DNA of 42,240 bases from Pirellula sp. (GTDB taxonomy: Bacteria; Planctomycetota; Planctomycetia; Pirellulales; Pirellulaceae), in NCBI GenBank assembly GCA_025459245.1, contig JALOQZ010000004.1, positions 1-42,240 on the forward strand, written 5' to 3'. The notes below the pieces were generated by a model. It was not told where the DNA came from and did no database searches. It saw nothing but the letters and a program-made list of their open reading frames with translations. Below are positions 1 through 9,474 of this stretch, in pieces. The translations under genes and the position numbers were made by a program. Each line of letters starts with the position of its first letter. Position 1 is the first letter of the stretch.

Positions 1-151
1 GAATCGCATGTATACAAGCCATATCGATACTCCTAAATAATCGTCTTTTCAAACCAGTTTGGGTGATTACCGCAGCAGCTCGAAGCCCAACTTACCTTAT
101 GGGCCTGTCTTGCAGCTTCGCGATCAATCGAATCCGCGGATGCGTGAGAGC

Positions 152-244
152 GGAACACTAATCGTCGCTAATCACCACTAATGAGGAACCGAATAGGTTC
201 GTGGTTGCTTGAGATTAGTCGCAATTAGTGTTGATCAGTGTTCC
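152..244. repeat. Imperfect long inverted repeat (ggaacactaatc...attagtgttgatcagtgttcc) with inner gaacc-gaata-ggttc hairpin
   Basis: The left arm ggaacactaatcgtcgctaatcaccactaat pairs imperfectly with the reverse complement of gattagtcgcaattagtgttgatcagtgttcc. Confidence 0.55.
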
Positions 245-390
245 CTTTTGCTTTGTCTGCTGAACGTCACATTCTAGCAATGTCCTTTTTCGTCTTCAGT
301 ACTTTTGACTCGTTTCTATGGCTTCCTCCTGGCGGATGTTACCTTCGGTATTTCGGATGGACTATAGATTTTGAAAAGAGATACAGTAAC

Positions 391-840
391 TCACATTTTT
401 GGATTGTCATTCACTCGAAGATCGTTTTGGACGCGGCTCTGGGCGAGCAGCCTCTTGCGAGCTCGGCGGACCAAGGTCCTCTTCTGCTCGTCCGTCATAG
501 GCCGGAGCTTTCGATGCTTCTTGCGCCGCTCTGCTTGGCGATTTTCGGCAGCGCATCGTTCTTTCTCTTGTAGACGAGCATCAAACATGGCTGAACGTAT
601 GCGGGAGAAGGTTAGGAAAACTCCAAATAGTCCGCATGCGACATTTATCGCGAGTAGCGTATAGAAAGCAACTGGATCTTCTTCTGCAGTGAAAGTTCTT
701 CCACTTTTGAAGCGATAGCCGTAGTTGATGTAGCCTACACAAAAGTGTCTGCAAGAGAGTACAAGCCAGAAAATAGTCCAGCTCGCGAGGAAGATCGTCG
801 TCAGTGTGTTTCTAAATCTCATTCGAAATAGCTTTGTCAA
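391..840 (-). CDS. Hypothetical small membrane protein (two predicted hydrophobic segments, basic C-terminus)
   Basis: 149-aa ORF with hydrophobic stretches TIFLASWTIFWLVLSC and FYTLLAINVACGLFGVFL; no family recognised. Confidence 0.45.
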   Translation of the reverse strand: MTKLFRMRFRNTLTTIFLASWTIFWLVLSCRHFCVGYINYGYRFKSGRTFTAEEDPVAFYTLLAINVACGLFGVFLTFSRIRSAMFDARLQEKERCAAENRQAERRKKHRKLRPMTDEQKRTLVRRARKRLLAQSRVQNDLRVNDNPKM

Positions 841-1094
841 TCTTGAACATCATTGAACAGGAACTCTCGCAAAGGCGCTAAGTCGCAAAGAAGAGACATT
901 GAGATGCATCTTCAAGTAAACGTCTTGTGTGGCGGACGCGATCTCTACCTACAGTAAGACCATATGGACCAAAACTGCGAACGCGATTGTAACCGAATGA
1001 GATGCCGGAAGGTGCCATCCATAGAACAGCTTTGTTGAGGAGTATGCACGTTGGCTGATTCTTAACGAAAGCAGGCAAATGGTGGCGATTAAAT

Positions 1095-1388
1095 TTGGTT
1101 GCAATGATTCGGAAGACATATTCAGTTGGAAATACGACGGTTGGGAAATCCGCACGCGTTGATTGGCTGCAGGCTTATCAAGTCGAACAATGGGAAGGCC
1201 TTGTCGATGGTGTACCAGTCCGAGTTGAACGAGACGGTTGGTCTGATATTTCGGTACGCTTAGCTATCAATCTTATTGGTGCGCCGCCCATGAGTCAGAC
1301 AGAATTCGCCGAATATCGAAAGTCCCAAGAGAGTGAGACGGTCGTAGGACTCGGACCGCTGTTTACAATGTTGAGCATGTCCGGGTAG
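1095..1388 (+). CDS. Hypothetical protein
   Basis: 97-aa ORF in otherwise empty space; no recognised motif. Confidence 0.25.
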   Translation: MVAMIRKTYSVGNTTVGKSARVDWLQAYQVEQWEGLVDGVPVRVERDGWSDISVRLAINLIGAPPMSQTEFAEYRKSQESETVVGLGPLFTMLSMSG

Positions 1389-1452
1389 CGAATCATCCAG
1401 CTCACAAGGTAGTACGCCTGTCGGCTGACGGTTAAACGAAGTCTACGCCTGA

Positions 1453-2805
1453 TCATTCGCGTGTGATGGTGCAACCAGGGAGGCGGATCTTGAGGCTCGC
1501 AACGCCTTGTTCCGTTGTCATGGTGTCGTAGAGGGTAAGCTGATTTAGTTCAGGAAATGAGGGCAGAGTTTGCAGTGATTGGTCCGTGAAGTTGCTCCCC
1601 TCCAACGTGAGATCTTGCAATCGGTTTAAGTGCGATAGTTTGTTCAATGCAGTTGAATCGACCTGAGGGGTTCGTAGAGTTAGCGTTACGATGGACGGGG
1701 GGAGGCTTGCGAGTCCTTCACCGTGGATTGAATGGGCATTGAGGAACAGGTACTCCAATTGAGGAAGTTCGGTTACCGCAGCCAAATCCTCGTCCATCAA
1801 ATGCTTGCTGGCAATATAAAGCTGCTTGAGCTCTGTGAACGTTCTGATCCTAGCAAAGCCGCTGTTGGTAATGGAGCAGTTGCCCAAACTTAAGGTTTGT
1901 AGATGTTTTGCCGGGGCAATGCAGTCAAAAAGTGCATCATCGATACATGGGCCAGCGAAGTCCAAGCGGGATTGCGTTCCCATTGAATCCGAAGAAGGGA
2001 AGCGATTTGGGGGCGTCGAATCTCGACGTTCCGCATCGATGCTTTGTAGCTCGACAGTCCAACCCTTGTTCACTGCTCGAAGCGAGACAAGTCCCGTGGT
2101 AGTCACTTGCGTTCCGTTCAGCGCTAGTTGAGTCGTTGTGCTCGAGCCTTGGAGAAGCTGAAGCCTTTCGTTGTCAATGTTACAACCAAAAAATCGAAGC
2201 GTCCGCAGATTTTTGCACTTCGTTAGAGCGACCAGGAACTCGTCGGAAACCGACTGATCTTCTAAACGGAGTGAGAGATTGATTGGCAGTACTTCCAACG
2301 CACTGAGCGTTTCTGGAGTTAAGGTGCAGTTTGACAAGAAAAGTTGTTTCAGCGTTGGGTGATTCTCGAGCCCGTCAACAACGCTTTCATCCACGTTGGC
2401 AGATTCCAATGCAAGCGATTCGAGTATCGGTAGCCTCTTCAGTTGGCTCACCAGATTGGCGTCCAGCTCACCGACCAAGGTAAGATCTGACATCTCGTCT
2501 AAGGCGAGAACGCGACGCAAATCCTCGTCATTCCGGAGTTGGTATTGAACCAAACGAACCGCCGAGACAGGGTGATCCTCGACGAACGGCTGAATCCAAG
2601 TGCGAAATTGCCAAGGAGATCGCTCGGCTATGGGCTCACCTAAGATGACAGCACCTCCCTCCTTCCGAATGCTGGCCATTGCTTCGTCACGATTCTTGTA
2701 GGTGCGAACTTCTCCCAACACCAGGATCGCGATGACTCCCAACGTAACTCCGAGGAGTACGAAAAGTCGTATTGGTCCGTATGGTTTTTCCTGTGGTCGA
2801 GGCAT
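1453..2805 (-). CDS. Leucine-rich-repeat protein with N-terminal TM segment
   Basis: The likely start is MPRPQEKPYGPIRLF at 2805, because the longer ORF to 2982 overlaps the sulfatase. TM GPIRLFVLLGVTLGVIAILVLG is followed by repeated L..L.L..... LRR pattern. Confidence 0.75.
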   Translation of the reverse strand: MPRPQEKPYGPIRLFVLLGVTLGVIAILVLGEVRTYKNRDEAMASIRKEGGAVILGEPIAERSPWQFRTWIQPFVEDHPVSAVRLVQYQLRNDEDLRRVLALDEMSDLTLVGELDANLVSQLKRLPILESLALESANVDESVVDGLENHPTLKQLFLSNCTLTPETLSALEVLPINLSLRLEDQSVSDEFLVALTKCKNLRTLRFFGCNIDNERLQLLQGSSTTTQLALNGTQVTTTGLVSLRAVNKGWTVELQSIDAERRDSTPPNRFPSSDSMGTQSRLDFAGPCIDDALFDCIAPAKHLQTLSLGNCSITNSGFARIRTFTELKQLYIASKHLMDEDLAAVTELPQLEYLFLNAHSIHGEGLASLPPSIVTLTLRTPQVDSTALNKLSHLNRLQDLTLEGSNFTDQSLQTLPSFPELNQLTLYDTMTTEQGVASLKIRLPGCTITRE

Positions 2806-2845
2806 TGTCAATGACTGCACAAGTAGATGATTCGTGATGACTCGT

Positions 2846-4345
2846 TCATGGGGTCGCTTTGTTTGTCGCACGCCTTCGACCAGAGGATTTGTTTTGATTG
2901 CTCCCTGTGGCTGGAATCTCGTCGTTTTCTCGCGGTAGTGCCATCGATAGCTTCTGCTTGATAGGTTGCTTGGAAGCATCATTGGCTACGTTGGTCCATT
3001 CGTTTGGATCTACGGCATGATCATAGAGCTCTTCGCTTCCATCTTCGTAGCGTATGTAACGATAACGATCGTCACGCACCGCATGGTTTCCACGACCGTG
3101 AGAGCAAACTGCAACCGAATCCCACTCCGAATTCGGATTCCGAAGAAGCGCGACCAAGCTTTTGCCTCGGACATGTTCTGGGGTTGGAATTCCCGCAAGC
3201 TCGCAAAGTGTTGGATACAAATTCGTATAGTCGACCGGAGCATCGCAAACGGACGATCGTTGCGTTATTCCAGGGGATGCAATCGCAAACGATGTGCGAG
3301 TTGATTCTTCCCATAGAGAGAATTTTCGCCAATGTTCTTTCTCGCCCAAATGCCAACCGTGGTCGGTCCACCAAACGACAATGGTTTTGTTTGCTCTCGG
3401 GCTTTTCTCCAACCCCTCGAGCAATCGGCCTACTTGGTCGTCGAGAAAAGAGATCGTCGCCAAATAGGCTTGGACCCCTTTCTTCCATTGATTGGCCTTG
3501 AGAACATCCGCGTGATCTCCTTGCGGACCGGCCATTTTGACTCCTGCGGGAGGTATGTCGCTCAAGTCACTATCTATGACCTTTGGCAATTGAATCTCCT
3601 CCAGTGGAAAGCGTTCGAAGTACTCGCGGGGGACGTACCATGGCAAATGAGGCTTTACGAATCCAACGGCAAGAAACAACGGCTGGTCCATCGGAGATTG
3701 GTGCAATTGTTCGACTGCCCAATTCGTTAGTTTGTAGTCACCCATTTCTTCAGGTTTCGCATCCAGCGGTCCCCAGTCAAAATGACCTTTCCCCATACCA
3801 GTGAAGTCTGCGTCCTTGTCATTTGGTGAGCCGAACAATCCTTTCCATTCGGTCCAACCATCTTTCCGCCCCTCCGCCGCGTGATTGTGATAAATTTTTC
3901 CTGCTCCGAGCGTGCGGTAGCCATTCGCCAAAAAGTGCCGATTGATGGTCTGAATATTTTTCAACACGTCGGCAGCGGGATCGCCGTTGGTGTAAATCCC
4001 GGTTTCCCATGGGCGCAAACCGCTCATGAGGGCAGCGCGTGATGGATTGCATGCGGGAGCGGCGCAATGAGCATTGGTAAATGCCATTCCGCGGGCAACA
4101 AGCCGGTCGATATTGGGCGTTTTTGCCTGTGGGTGCCCTCCCAAATGACCGACCCAGTCATTCAGATCATCGACGGCGATGAAGAGAACATCGGGTTTCT
4201 CACTTGCAATTACCTGACGCCCGAAGCTTGCTAAACCGATTGCAAAACTGGTCCAAAGCGTTATCCATGCGATAAGGCATTTCTTCGATACCGATTCAAG
4301 CATGATGTCCGTGTCACGTGAGAGGAATGGGGAGGGACTCTGCAT
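2846..4345 (-). CDS. Sulfatase (iduronate-2-sulfatase-like)
   Basis: KPDVLFIAVDDLNDWVGHLGGHPQAKTPNIDRL and the sulfatase signature CNPSR (C-x-P-x-R). The start may be the internal Met at 4303 (MLESVSKK). Confidence 0.92.
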   Translation of the reverse strand: MQSPSPFLSRDTDIMLESVSKKCLIAWITLWTSFAIGLASFGRQVIASEKPDVLFIAVDDLNDWVGHLGGHPQAKTPNIDRLVARGMAFTNAHCAAPACNPSRAALMSGLRPWETGIYTNGDPAADVLKNIQTINRHFLANGYRTLGAGKIYHNHAAEGRKDGWTEWKGLFGSPNDKDADFTGMGKGHFDWGPLDAKPEEMGDYKLTNWAVEQLHQSPMDQPLFLAVGFVKPHLPWYVPREYFERFPLEEIQLPKVIDSDLSDIPPAGVKMAGPQGDHADVLKANQWKKGVQAYLATISFLDDQVGRLLEGLEKSPRANKTIVVWWTDHGWHLGEKEHWRKFSLWEESTRTSFAIASPGITQRSSVCDAPVDYTNLYPTLCELAGIPTPEHVRGKSLVALLRNPNSEWDSVAVCSHGRGNHAVRDDRYRYIRYEDGSEELYDHAVDPNEWTNVANDASKQPIKQKLSMALPRENDEIPATGSNQNKSSGRRRATNKATP

Positions 4346-4394
4346 ATTTTAACGGACCCGTTTATCAAATGTTGCCGGTTCGAGAGGTCGACTG

Positions 4395-4859
4395 TTAGGT
4401 ATTTGCTCGCGCAGCAGCAAGGATTCTGAGCAGTTCACGTAAATCCTCGCGCGAAACTTTGGAAAGCAAATTGGCATGTGTTTCTAGCAGGGGGGCGTCT
4501 ATTGACTCAAGAAGGATCGAGCCTTGGTTCGTCAGTGAAACTTCAAAGACGCGTCGATCGGTTTGCGATTGCAATTTGGTGACAAGCCCCATGGTTAGCA
4601 ATTGTTCGATCACTCGCGTGATCGCGGGGGCGACTTGCACCATGCGGCTGGCAATCTCCAGGCAAGGTAGGGGAGCACCTTCTCCACGCAGGATCCTGAG
4701 GACGTTGTACTGTGTCAGCGTTAGGCCGTAGTCCCGAAGTAAGCGTGCAAGTCGATTCTCGAGTAGGTCGCTTGTGCGCATGATGGCAAGAGTCGCTTCT
4801 TGTTCAAGCGACTGAAAGGGACCTCTCTTTTTAAGTTCATCTTGTAGTGAACGAGACAT
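4395..4859 (-). CDS. MarR-family transcriptional regulator
   Basis: 154 aa; winged-helix pattern LTLTQYNVLRILRGEGAPLPCLEIASRMVQVAPAITRVIEQLLTMGLVTKLQSQTDRRVFEVSLTNQG. Confidence 0.88.
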   Translation of the reverse strand: MSRSLQDELKKRGPFQSLEQEATLAIMRTSDLLENRLARLLRDYGLTLTQYNVLRILRGEGAPLPCLEIASRMVQVAPAITRVIEQLLTMGLVTKLQSQTDRRVFEVSLTNQGSILLESIDAPLLETHANLLSKVSREDLRELLRILAAARANT

Positions 4860-4877
4860 GGCTTTACTCCTTTGTTA

Positions 4878-5615
4878 TCAAGAATCTCGGTCTTGCTCGG
4901 GTTCGGCCCAAACGCTTGCGTGCTCCTGATCGTCGAATCGAACATGGATAACATTAGGATTGCAACAGACGGGACAGTCTTCAACGTAAGACTGGACATC
5001 TCCCTCGGAGCGATCGAGGGGAATGACGATTTCCTCCCCGCAACTATCGCAAATGTAGGAGCCATCGCTGTCTGCAGAAGCTCCCTCTCCCTCGGATGGA
5101 GCTTGCAGATGCGTTCCATCGTCCAAGCCAGTTGGAATCGACTCGCCGTTGCAAAACAGATCGCAAGCCCAGCGTAGAACGGCCAAAGATTGATCATCCG
5201 CCAAACGGTGGTCTTGTCCGATTTCGATCAGGATGTCGGCTGGCAAGTGGCTTTGGGCAACGAGTTGCACCGAATCTTCAAACGGGATCACATCATCCAA
5301 TCGACTATGCAAAATCAGCGAATTCGATTTGATTTTTGAAACAGAGCCCCAGTTCTTCCATGCGGGGCATAGCAACACCATCGGAGTCGTACCGCTGTTC
5401 AAATTCATCGCGATGGCTCCTCCGCGAGAACTGCCGACAATCACATCCGGCGACTCGTGATCGTAAAGAGCTTGAGCGGTTCTTAACGCTTCGTCAAAGT
5501 CATGGTCATCGAGAGCCGGATTAAGAACATGGAAACCTGCATCGCGGAGAAAAGTGGGTTTGACGCCGCCGACGACACTATGCCAACCGTGCAGAAAGAG
5601 GATCTTTTTTTTCAT
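4878..5615 (-). CDS. Alpha/beta hydrolase fused to C-terminal CPXCG-type cysteine-rich domain
   Basis: LFLHGWHS; nucleophile elbow GSSRGG; C-terminal YICDSCGEEIVIPLDRSEGDVQSYVEDCPVCCNPNVI. Confidence 0.75.
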   Translation of the reverse strand: MKKKILFLHGWHSVVGGVKPTFLRDAGFHVLNPALDDHDFDEALRTAQALYDHESPDVIVGSSRGGAIAMNLNSGTTPMVLLCPAWKNWGSVSKIKSNSLILHSRLDDVIPFEDSVQLVAQSHLPADILIEIGQDHRLADDQSLAVLRWACDLFCNGESIPTGLDDGTHLQAPSEGEGASADSDGSYICDSCGEEIVIPLDRSEGDVQSYVEDCPVCCNPNVIHVRFDDQEHASVWAEPEQDRDS

Positions 5616-5657
5616 CCATCGATGTTCCTGAGAGTAAACCGCCAGCGGTGATTAGAT

Positions 5658-5718
5658 CCTATCCGAAGACCACCCGAAAACGCGGATAACGCCAAAGCGG
5701 CCAATGGCTTTCCTATAG
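5658..5718. repeat. Dispersed inverted-repeat element, copy 1 (degraded)
   Basis: cctatccgaagaccacccgaaaacgcggataacgccaaagcggccaatggctttcctatag; matches the other four copies. Confidence 0.65.
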
Positions 5719-5942
5719 ACGTTACGCACCGAGGGTGTCGCGAAGTATACGTTGCCCCTCCAGGGACCACTACTTCCCAAGCAAAGCGGAGCAGACAATT
5801 TTTTGGGGAACGCATTTTTGACGTTCGTTGGGGCGAGGTAGCTACTTTAGGGACTGCAAATCGGTGCAATCTTGCACGGGCAAGGGGGTTGGTTATCTCG
5901 GCAACGTATCGTTTAGAGGCCCTTTGCGGAAAGTGATTTTCT

Positions 5943-6491
5943 ATGCGAATTAGCAGGTTATTTCAGCTTCTTCCTTTGCGGAAAGCCGAAAACATTGAGA
6001 AGGCGACTGAGATTTTGGATCAGTACGCGAAAAGCCGACCTCTCCCTGAACCAATGGGTCGTGGGTGTGGAAACTGGCGTGTTCTCCTCGTCGAGGATTG
6101 TCCTGACCAGCAACGGCTTACCTGTCGATTTCTTAAGGGTCATGTTGCCGAAGTCGACTTGGAGTGCAATGGCGATGCCTCGGTTGAGCTAGTTTACCGG
6201 GCTATTCGGGAAAAGAATCGATTTGATCTCATCATCCTGGACCTCTATCTGTTGGATTCGAATGGGATCGAGGCGACTATTCGTATCCGCGACCTGGATC
6301 CGGCTGTGCCTATCATTGGGATTACTGCACATGCAACAGAAGACATTCGAAAGATTTGGTTGGCTTCGGGGTGCGATCACTTTTTAGCCAAGCCATTCAC
6401 CAAAGAGTCCCTTTTAGCACTCGTCGAAAAAGCTAGTCGTAAGTCGACTACTGTGCTCAAGAGTTCCGGGGAATCATCGATTTGCAGATGA
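5943..6491 (+). CDS. Response regulator (single REC domain)
   Basis: RVLLVEDCPDQQRL...FDLIILDLYLLDSNGIEATIRIRDLDPAVPIIGITAHA...FLAKPFTKESL. Confidence 0.88.
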   Translation: MRISRLFQLLPLRKAENIEKATEILDQYAKSRPLPEPMGRGCGNWRVLLVEDCPDQQRLTCRFLKGHVAEVDLECNGDASVELVYRAIREKNRFDLIILDLYLLDSNGIEATIRIRDLDPAVPIIGITAHATEDIRKIWLASGCDHFLAKPFTKESLLALVEKASRKSTTVLKSSGESSICR

Positions 6492-6572
6492 TTGCATGCG
6501 TACATTTTGGCCAGAAGTCGATTTAACGCCAGGTAACGCCTCGAAGATCCCGCTCTCCCCAGGTTTGACTTC

Positions 6573-9290
6573 ATGGCTTTTTACCCAGTTGCGGACATTC
6601 CCGATGAGGCAAGGGCTGAATGCGACAACATAGCGTATGAATTAACGGGGGCGGTGCAGAATCACTCGGCCTTGATCGTGTTGGATCGCGTTTCGCTTCG
6701 AGTCCTGCAAGTTTCGAACAGCATCAGCGAGATTCTTGGAGTTCGACCAAGCGAGTTGCTTTCGATGGAGTTCTCGTTCACCCTCTTGGGAAGTGCATCG
6801 CCCGATGTGCTTCCTTGGCCAATGCTACAAGAGGAAAACAGTCAGGAAGCGATCGTGCGCTTTTTAAACCGGACTGGGAAGCGATTTCTCGTGCGAGCGC
6901 ACTCGTTAGGGAATCGAATTCTCGTATCCATCGAGCCTGAGTCGCTCGCTTTTGATATTCATCTCAATGACGCAGACAACTCGCTGGCCGATCTCCTGAT
7001 TCGTTTAGGGGAGACCGAGTCGGTGGAGGTGGCTGCAGGGGTATTGGCGGAGTCTTTACGCTCGACGCTTGGATTCGATCGATCGATTGTCTATCGCTTT
7101 GATTCTCAGTGGAATGGGCAAGTTATTGCAGAGTCATTGGTGAATCCCGAGTTGGAGCCTTTTTTGGGGTTGAAGTTCCCTGCCAGCGACATTCCAAAGT
7201 CTGCCCGAAGACTCTACACGGAGGCGAGGCTGCGGCATGTGGTCGATGTTCAGTCTGTGCCATCCAAAATCGAACCCGAATTGGATCCGCTGACAGGAAA
7301 GTATACGAACCTTTCTCGCTTGGTCACTAGGTCGAGTGCAGCTAGTTGCCGTGAGTACTACGGGAACATGAAGATTCGCTCCACGTGCGTGATTCCAATT
7401 CTGGTTTCGGGTCGAACTTGGGGGCATGTTTCCTGCTTTCATTCCGAGCCTGCGAGAATCCCCATAGTGTTCGAGACGAAGCTCTATGCGGCGGCACAAG
7501 CTTTTGCGCAACGGGCGGCAGCCATCGAATTCAAACATCGAATGGATGCGGAATCCAAGGCGATGTTGATTCAGCAGGAACTCGCCCTGCGAGATTCGGA
7601 AAAGTACGAGACGCCTGAAAGTTTGCATAGGCCGATCGAGTCCCTGATGACGTTGCTAAGGTCTGAGCACGCGAGTCTCTTGTTGGAACAAGAGCGAATT
7701 GAAACTGGGCTTTCTATCGCGTCCTCTTCTATTCGGGAGCTTCTGTCTGAAATACGTGATAAAGCCAGCAGCGGATTTTTCTGTACTGATAGACTGAAGC
7801 AGGCCCTACCAACTTTGGAGGGCAAGCTCGAGGGCTTTGCTGGAGTTCTTGCGATCGCATTTGATGCGGATTGGAACGAAGCTTTTGTTCTGCTACGAAG
7901 GGAGCGATCCGAGTCAGGTTTGTGGGCCGGTGATCCGCGCGAAGGGCTTCGTTGGAATCAAGAGGGGAAGCCGAGTATGCGTCCGCGTGCAAGCTTTGCT
8001 GCCTACTTGGCACATTCCAAGGACAGTTCGCCCGAGTGGACGGAAGATGAACTGCATATCGCTCAGACATGCACTCAGGTCATTGGGCTTCAGTTGATGA
8101 GGATGAAAGCGCAAGCGGCGCGGAAGTCACAGGAGGCGTTCCTCGCAAACATGAGTCATGAAATTCGAACACCGATGACGGCGGTTCTCGGATACATCGA
8201 TATTCTCAATGAGTATGAACTTGATCGACAAGATGCAAAGGATGCAGTCGAGACAATTCGCCGAAACGGCGAACATCTTTTAGCCGTCATCAATGACATT
8301 CTGGACTTTTCAAAGTTACATTCCAATTTGTTATCAGTAGAAATGAGGTCGTTTTCATTAAGCGATCTGCTGGCTGATATTATTGAAAGCTTTATGGCTC
8401 TGGCTGTTCGACAGGGTACTAGTCTAAGTTGTACTCTGTCGGAGAATGTTCCAGTCCAAGTGGTTTCAGACCCGGTGAGGTTCCGTCAAATCGTCGTCAA
8501 CCTCGTGGGGAATGCGATCAAGTTTTCAAAGGGTGGCGAAGTTTGCGTGTGGATCGACTACCGTTCGGATGACGCAGTGATTGTGGCAGAAGTTCGAGAT
8601 TCTGGCATTGGGATGACGCCCACGCAGCTAAACGCGATTCGTGAATTTCAACCGTTTCGGCAAGCCGACGTGTCAGTGACACGAAAATTCGGTGGATCGG
8701 GTCTAGGGCTTGCCATTTCAAAATCGCTTGTGGAGCTCTTGGGAGGTTCCATTTCCGTAGAGTCGGAATTGGGCAAGGGAACAACATTTCGATTCTGTCT
8801 GGTCGATCAAAATGATTTCGAAACGAAGCCTATTGACCAATCGCCTAACTTGAACGTTATCGATTCCGCTTCAAAATCAGTGCGGACCGAAAACTCAAGG
8901 ATGCTCTCCGGTGCACGTATACTTCTCGCGGAGGATGGTCCGGACAATCAACGGCTGCTGAAATTCATCCTGAGCCGAGAAGGTGCAGAGGTTACCGTCT
9001 GCGAAAATGGGCAGCAAGTTCTAGAATTGCTTGATGACGATTCTAGTTTCCATTTGATCCTGATGGATATGCAGATGCCTGTCCTGGACGGTTACTCGGC
9101 AACGCGGCGCTTGAGAGAGTTGAATATAGAGACGCCAATCATTGGATTATCTGCACATGCGCATAGCGGTGCGGAGGAGATAGCAATGGAATCCGGGTGC
9201 GATGCCTACTGTACAAAGCCAGTGGATAGGCAACAGATAATCCGCGTCTGTGCAAAGTGGCTGGAGAAAGCGAGATTGGCCAAAAGATGA
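6573..9290 (+). CDS. Phytochrome-type hybrid histidine kinase (PAS-GAF-PHY-HisKA-HATPase-REC)
   Basis: N-terminal CDNIAYELTGAVQNH (BV-Cys region); GAF FPASDIPKSARRLY; PHY tongue WAGDP...RPRASF; H-box FLANMSHEIRTPM; HATPase GIGM...GGSGLGLAI; C-terminal REC LMDMQMPVLDGYSATR. Confidence 0.95.
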   Translation: MAFYPVADIPDEARAECDNIAYELTGAVQNHSALIVLDRVSLRVLQVSNSISEILGVRPSELLSMEFSFTLLGSASPDVLPWPMLQEENSQEAIVRFLNRTGKRFLVRAHSLGNRILVSIEPESLAFDIHLNDADNSLADLLIRLGETESVEVAAGVLAESLRSTLGFDRSIVYRFDSQWNGQVIAESLVNPELEPFLGLKFPASDIPKSARRLYTEARLRHVVDVQSVPSKIEPELDPLTGKYTNLSRLVTRSSAASCREYYGNMKIRSTCVIPILVSGRTWGHVSCFHSEPARIPIVFETKLYAAAQAFAQRAAAIEFKHRMDAESKAMLIQQELALRDSEKYETPESLHRPIESLMTLLRSEHASLLLEQERIETGLSIASSSIRELLSEIRDKASSGFFCTDRLKQALPTLEGKLEGFAGVLAIAFDADWNEAFVLLRRERSESGLWAGDPREGLRWNQEGKPSMRPRASFAAYLAHSKDSSPEWTEDELHIAQTCTQVIGLQLMRMKAQAARKSQEAFLANMSHEIRTPMTAVLGYIDILNEYELDRQDAKDAVETIRRNGEHLLAVINDILDFSKLHSNLLSVEMRSFSLSDLLADIIESFMALAVRQGTSLSCTLSENVPVQVVSDPVRFRQIVVNLVGNAIKFSKGGEVCVWIDYRSDDAVIVAEVRDSGIGMTPTQLNAIREFQPFRQADVSVTRKFGGSGLGLAISKSLVELLGGSISVESELGKGTTFRFCLVDQNDFETKPIDQSPNLNVIDSASKSVRTENSRMLSGARILLAEDGPDNQRLLKFILSREGAEVTVCENGQQVLELLDDDSSFHLILMDMQMPVLDGYSATRRLRELNIETPIIGLSAHAHSGAEEIAMESGCDAYCTKPVDRQQIIRVCAKWLEKARLAKR

Positions 9291-9303
9291 GGGGCAAAAA
9301 GAT

Positions 9304-9330
9304 AGAGGATATTTTTGAATATCCTCTTCT
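9304..9330. terminator. Rho-independent-like (possibly bidirectional) terminator
   Basis: Perfect 10-bp stem agaggatatt-tttg-aatatcctct, followed by tctttg on + and by ctttttg on -. Confidence 0.7.
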
Positions 9331-9361
9331 TTGATTCTCCGTCTCATCTTTGCGACTAAGT

Positions 9362-9468
9362 GCCTATCCGAATACCATCGGAAACCGCGGCTAGCGCCAG
9401 AGCGGCTAATGAAATACCGTCATAGACCGCGGCTAGCGCGAGGGCGTCTGATGGTTTCCGGATAGGCT
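9362..9468. repeat. Dispersed inverted-repeat element, copy 2 (core duplicated)
   Basis: gcctatccg...ggataggc ends; the core accgcggctagcgccagagcg / accgcggctagcgcgagggcg is present twice. Confidence 0.8.
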
Positions 9469-9474
9469 CTAAGC

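Noticed and set aside
3004-3501. Overlapping ORFs opposite the sulfatase (3004..3501, 3332..3730, 3072..3488)
   Set aside because: They lie inside the well-supported sulfatase reading frame on other frames/strand and lack recognisable domains.
5612-5869. 85-aa minus ORF
   Set aside because: Runs through dispersed repeat copy 1 and has no coding signature.
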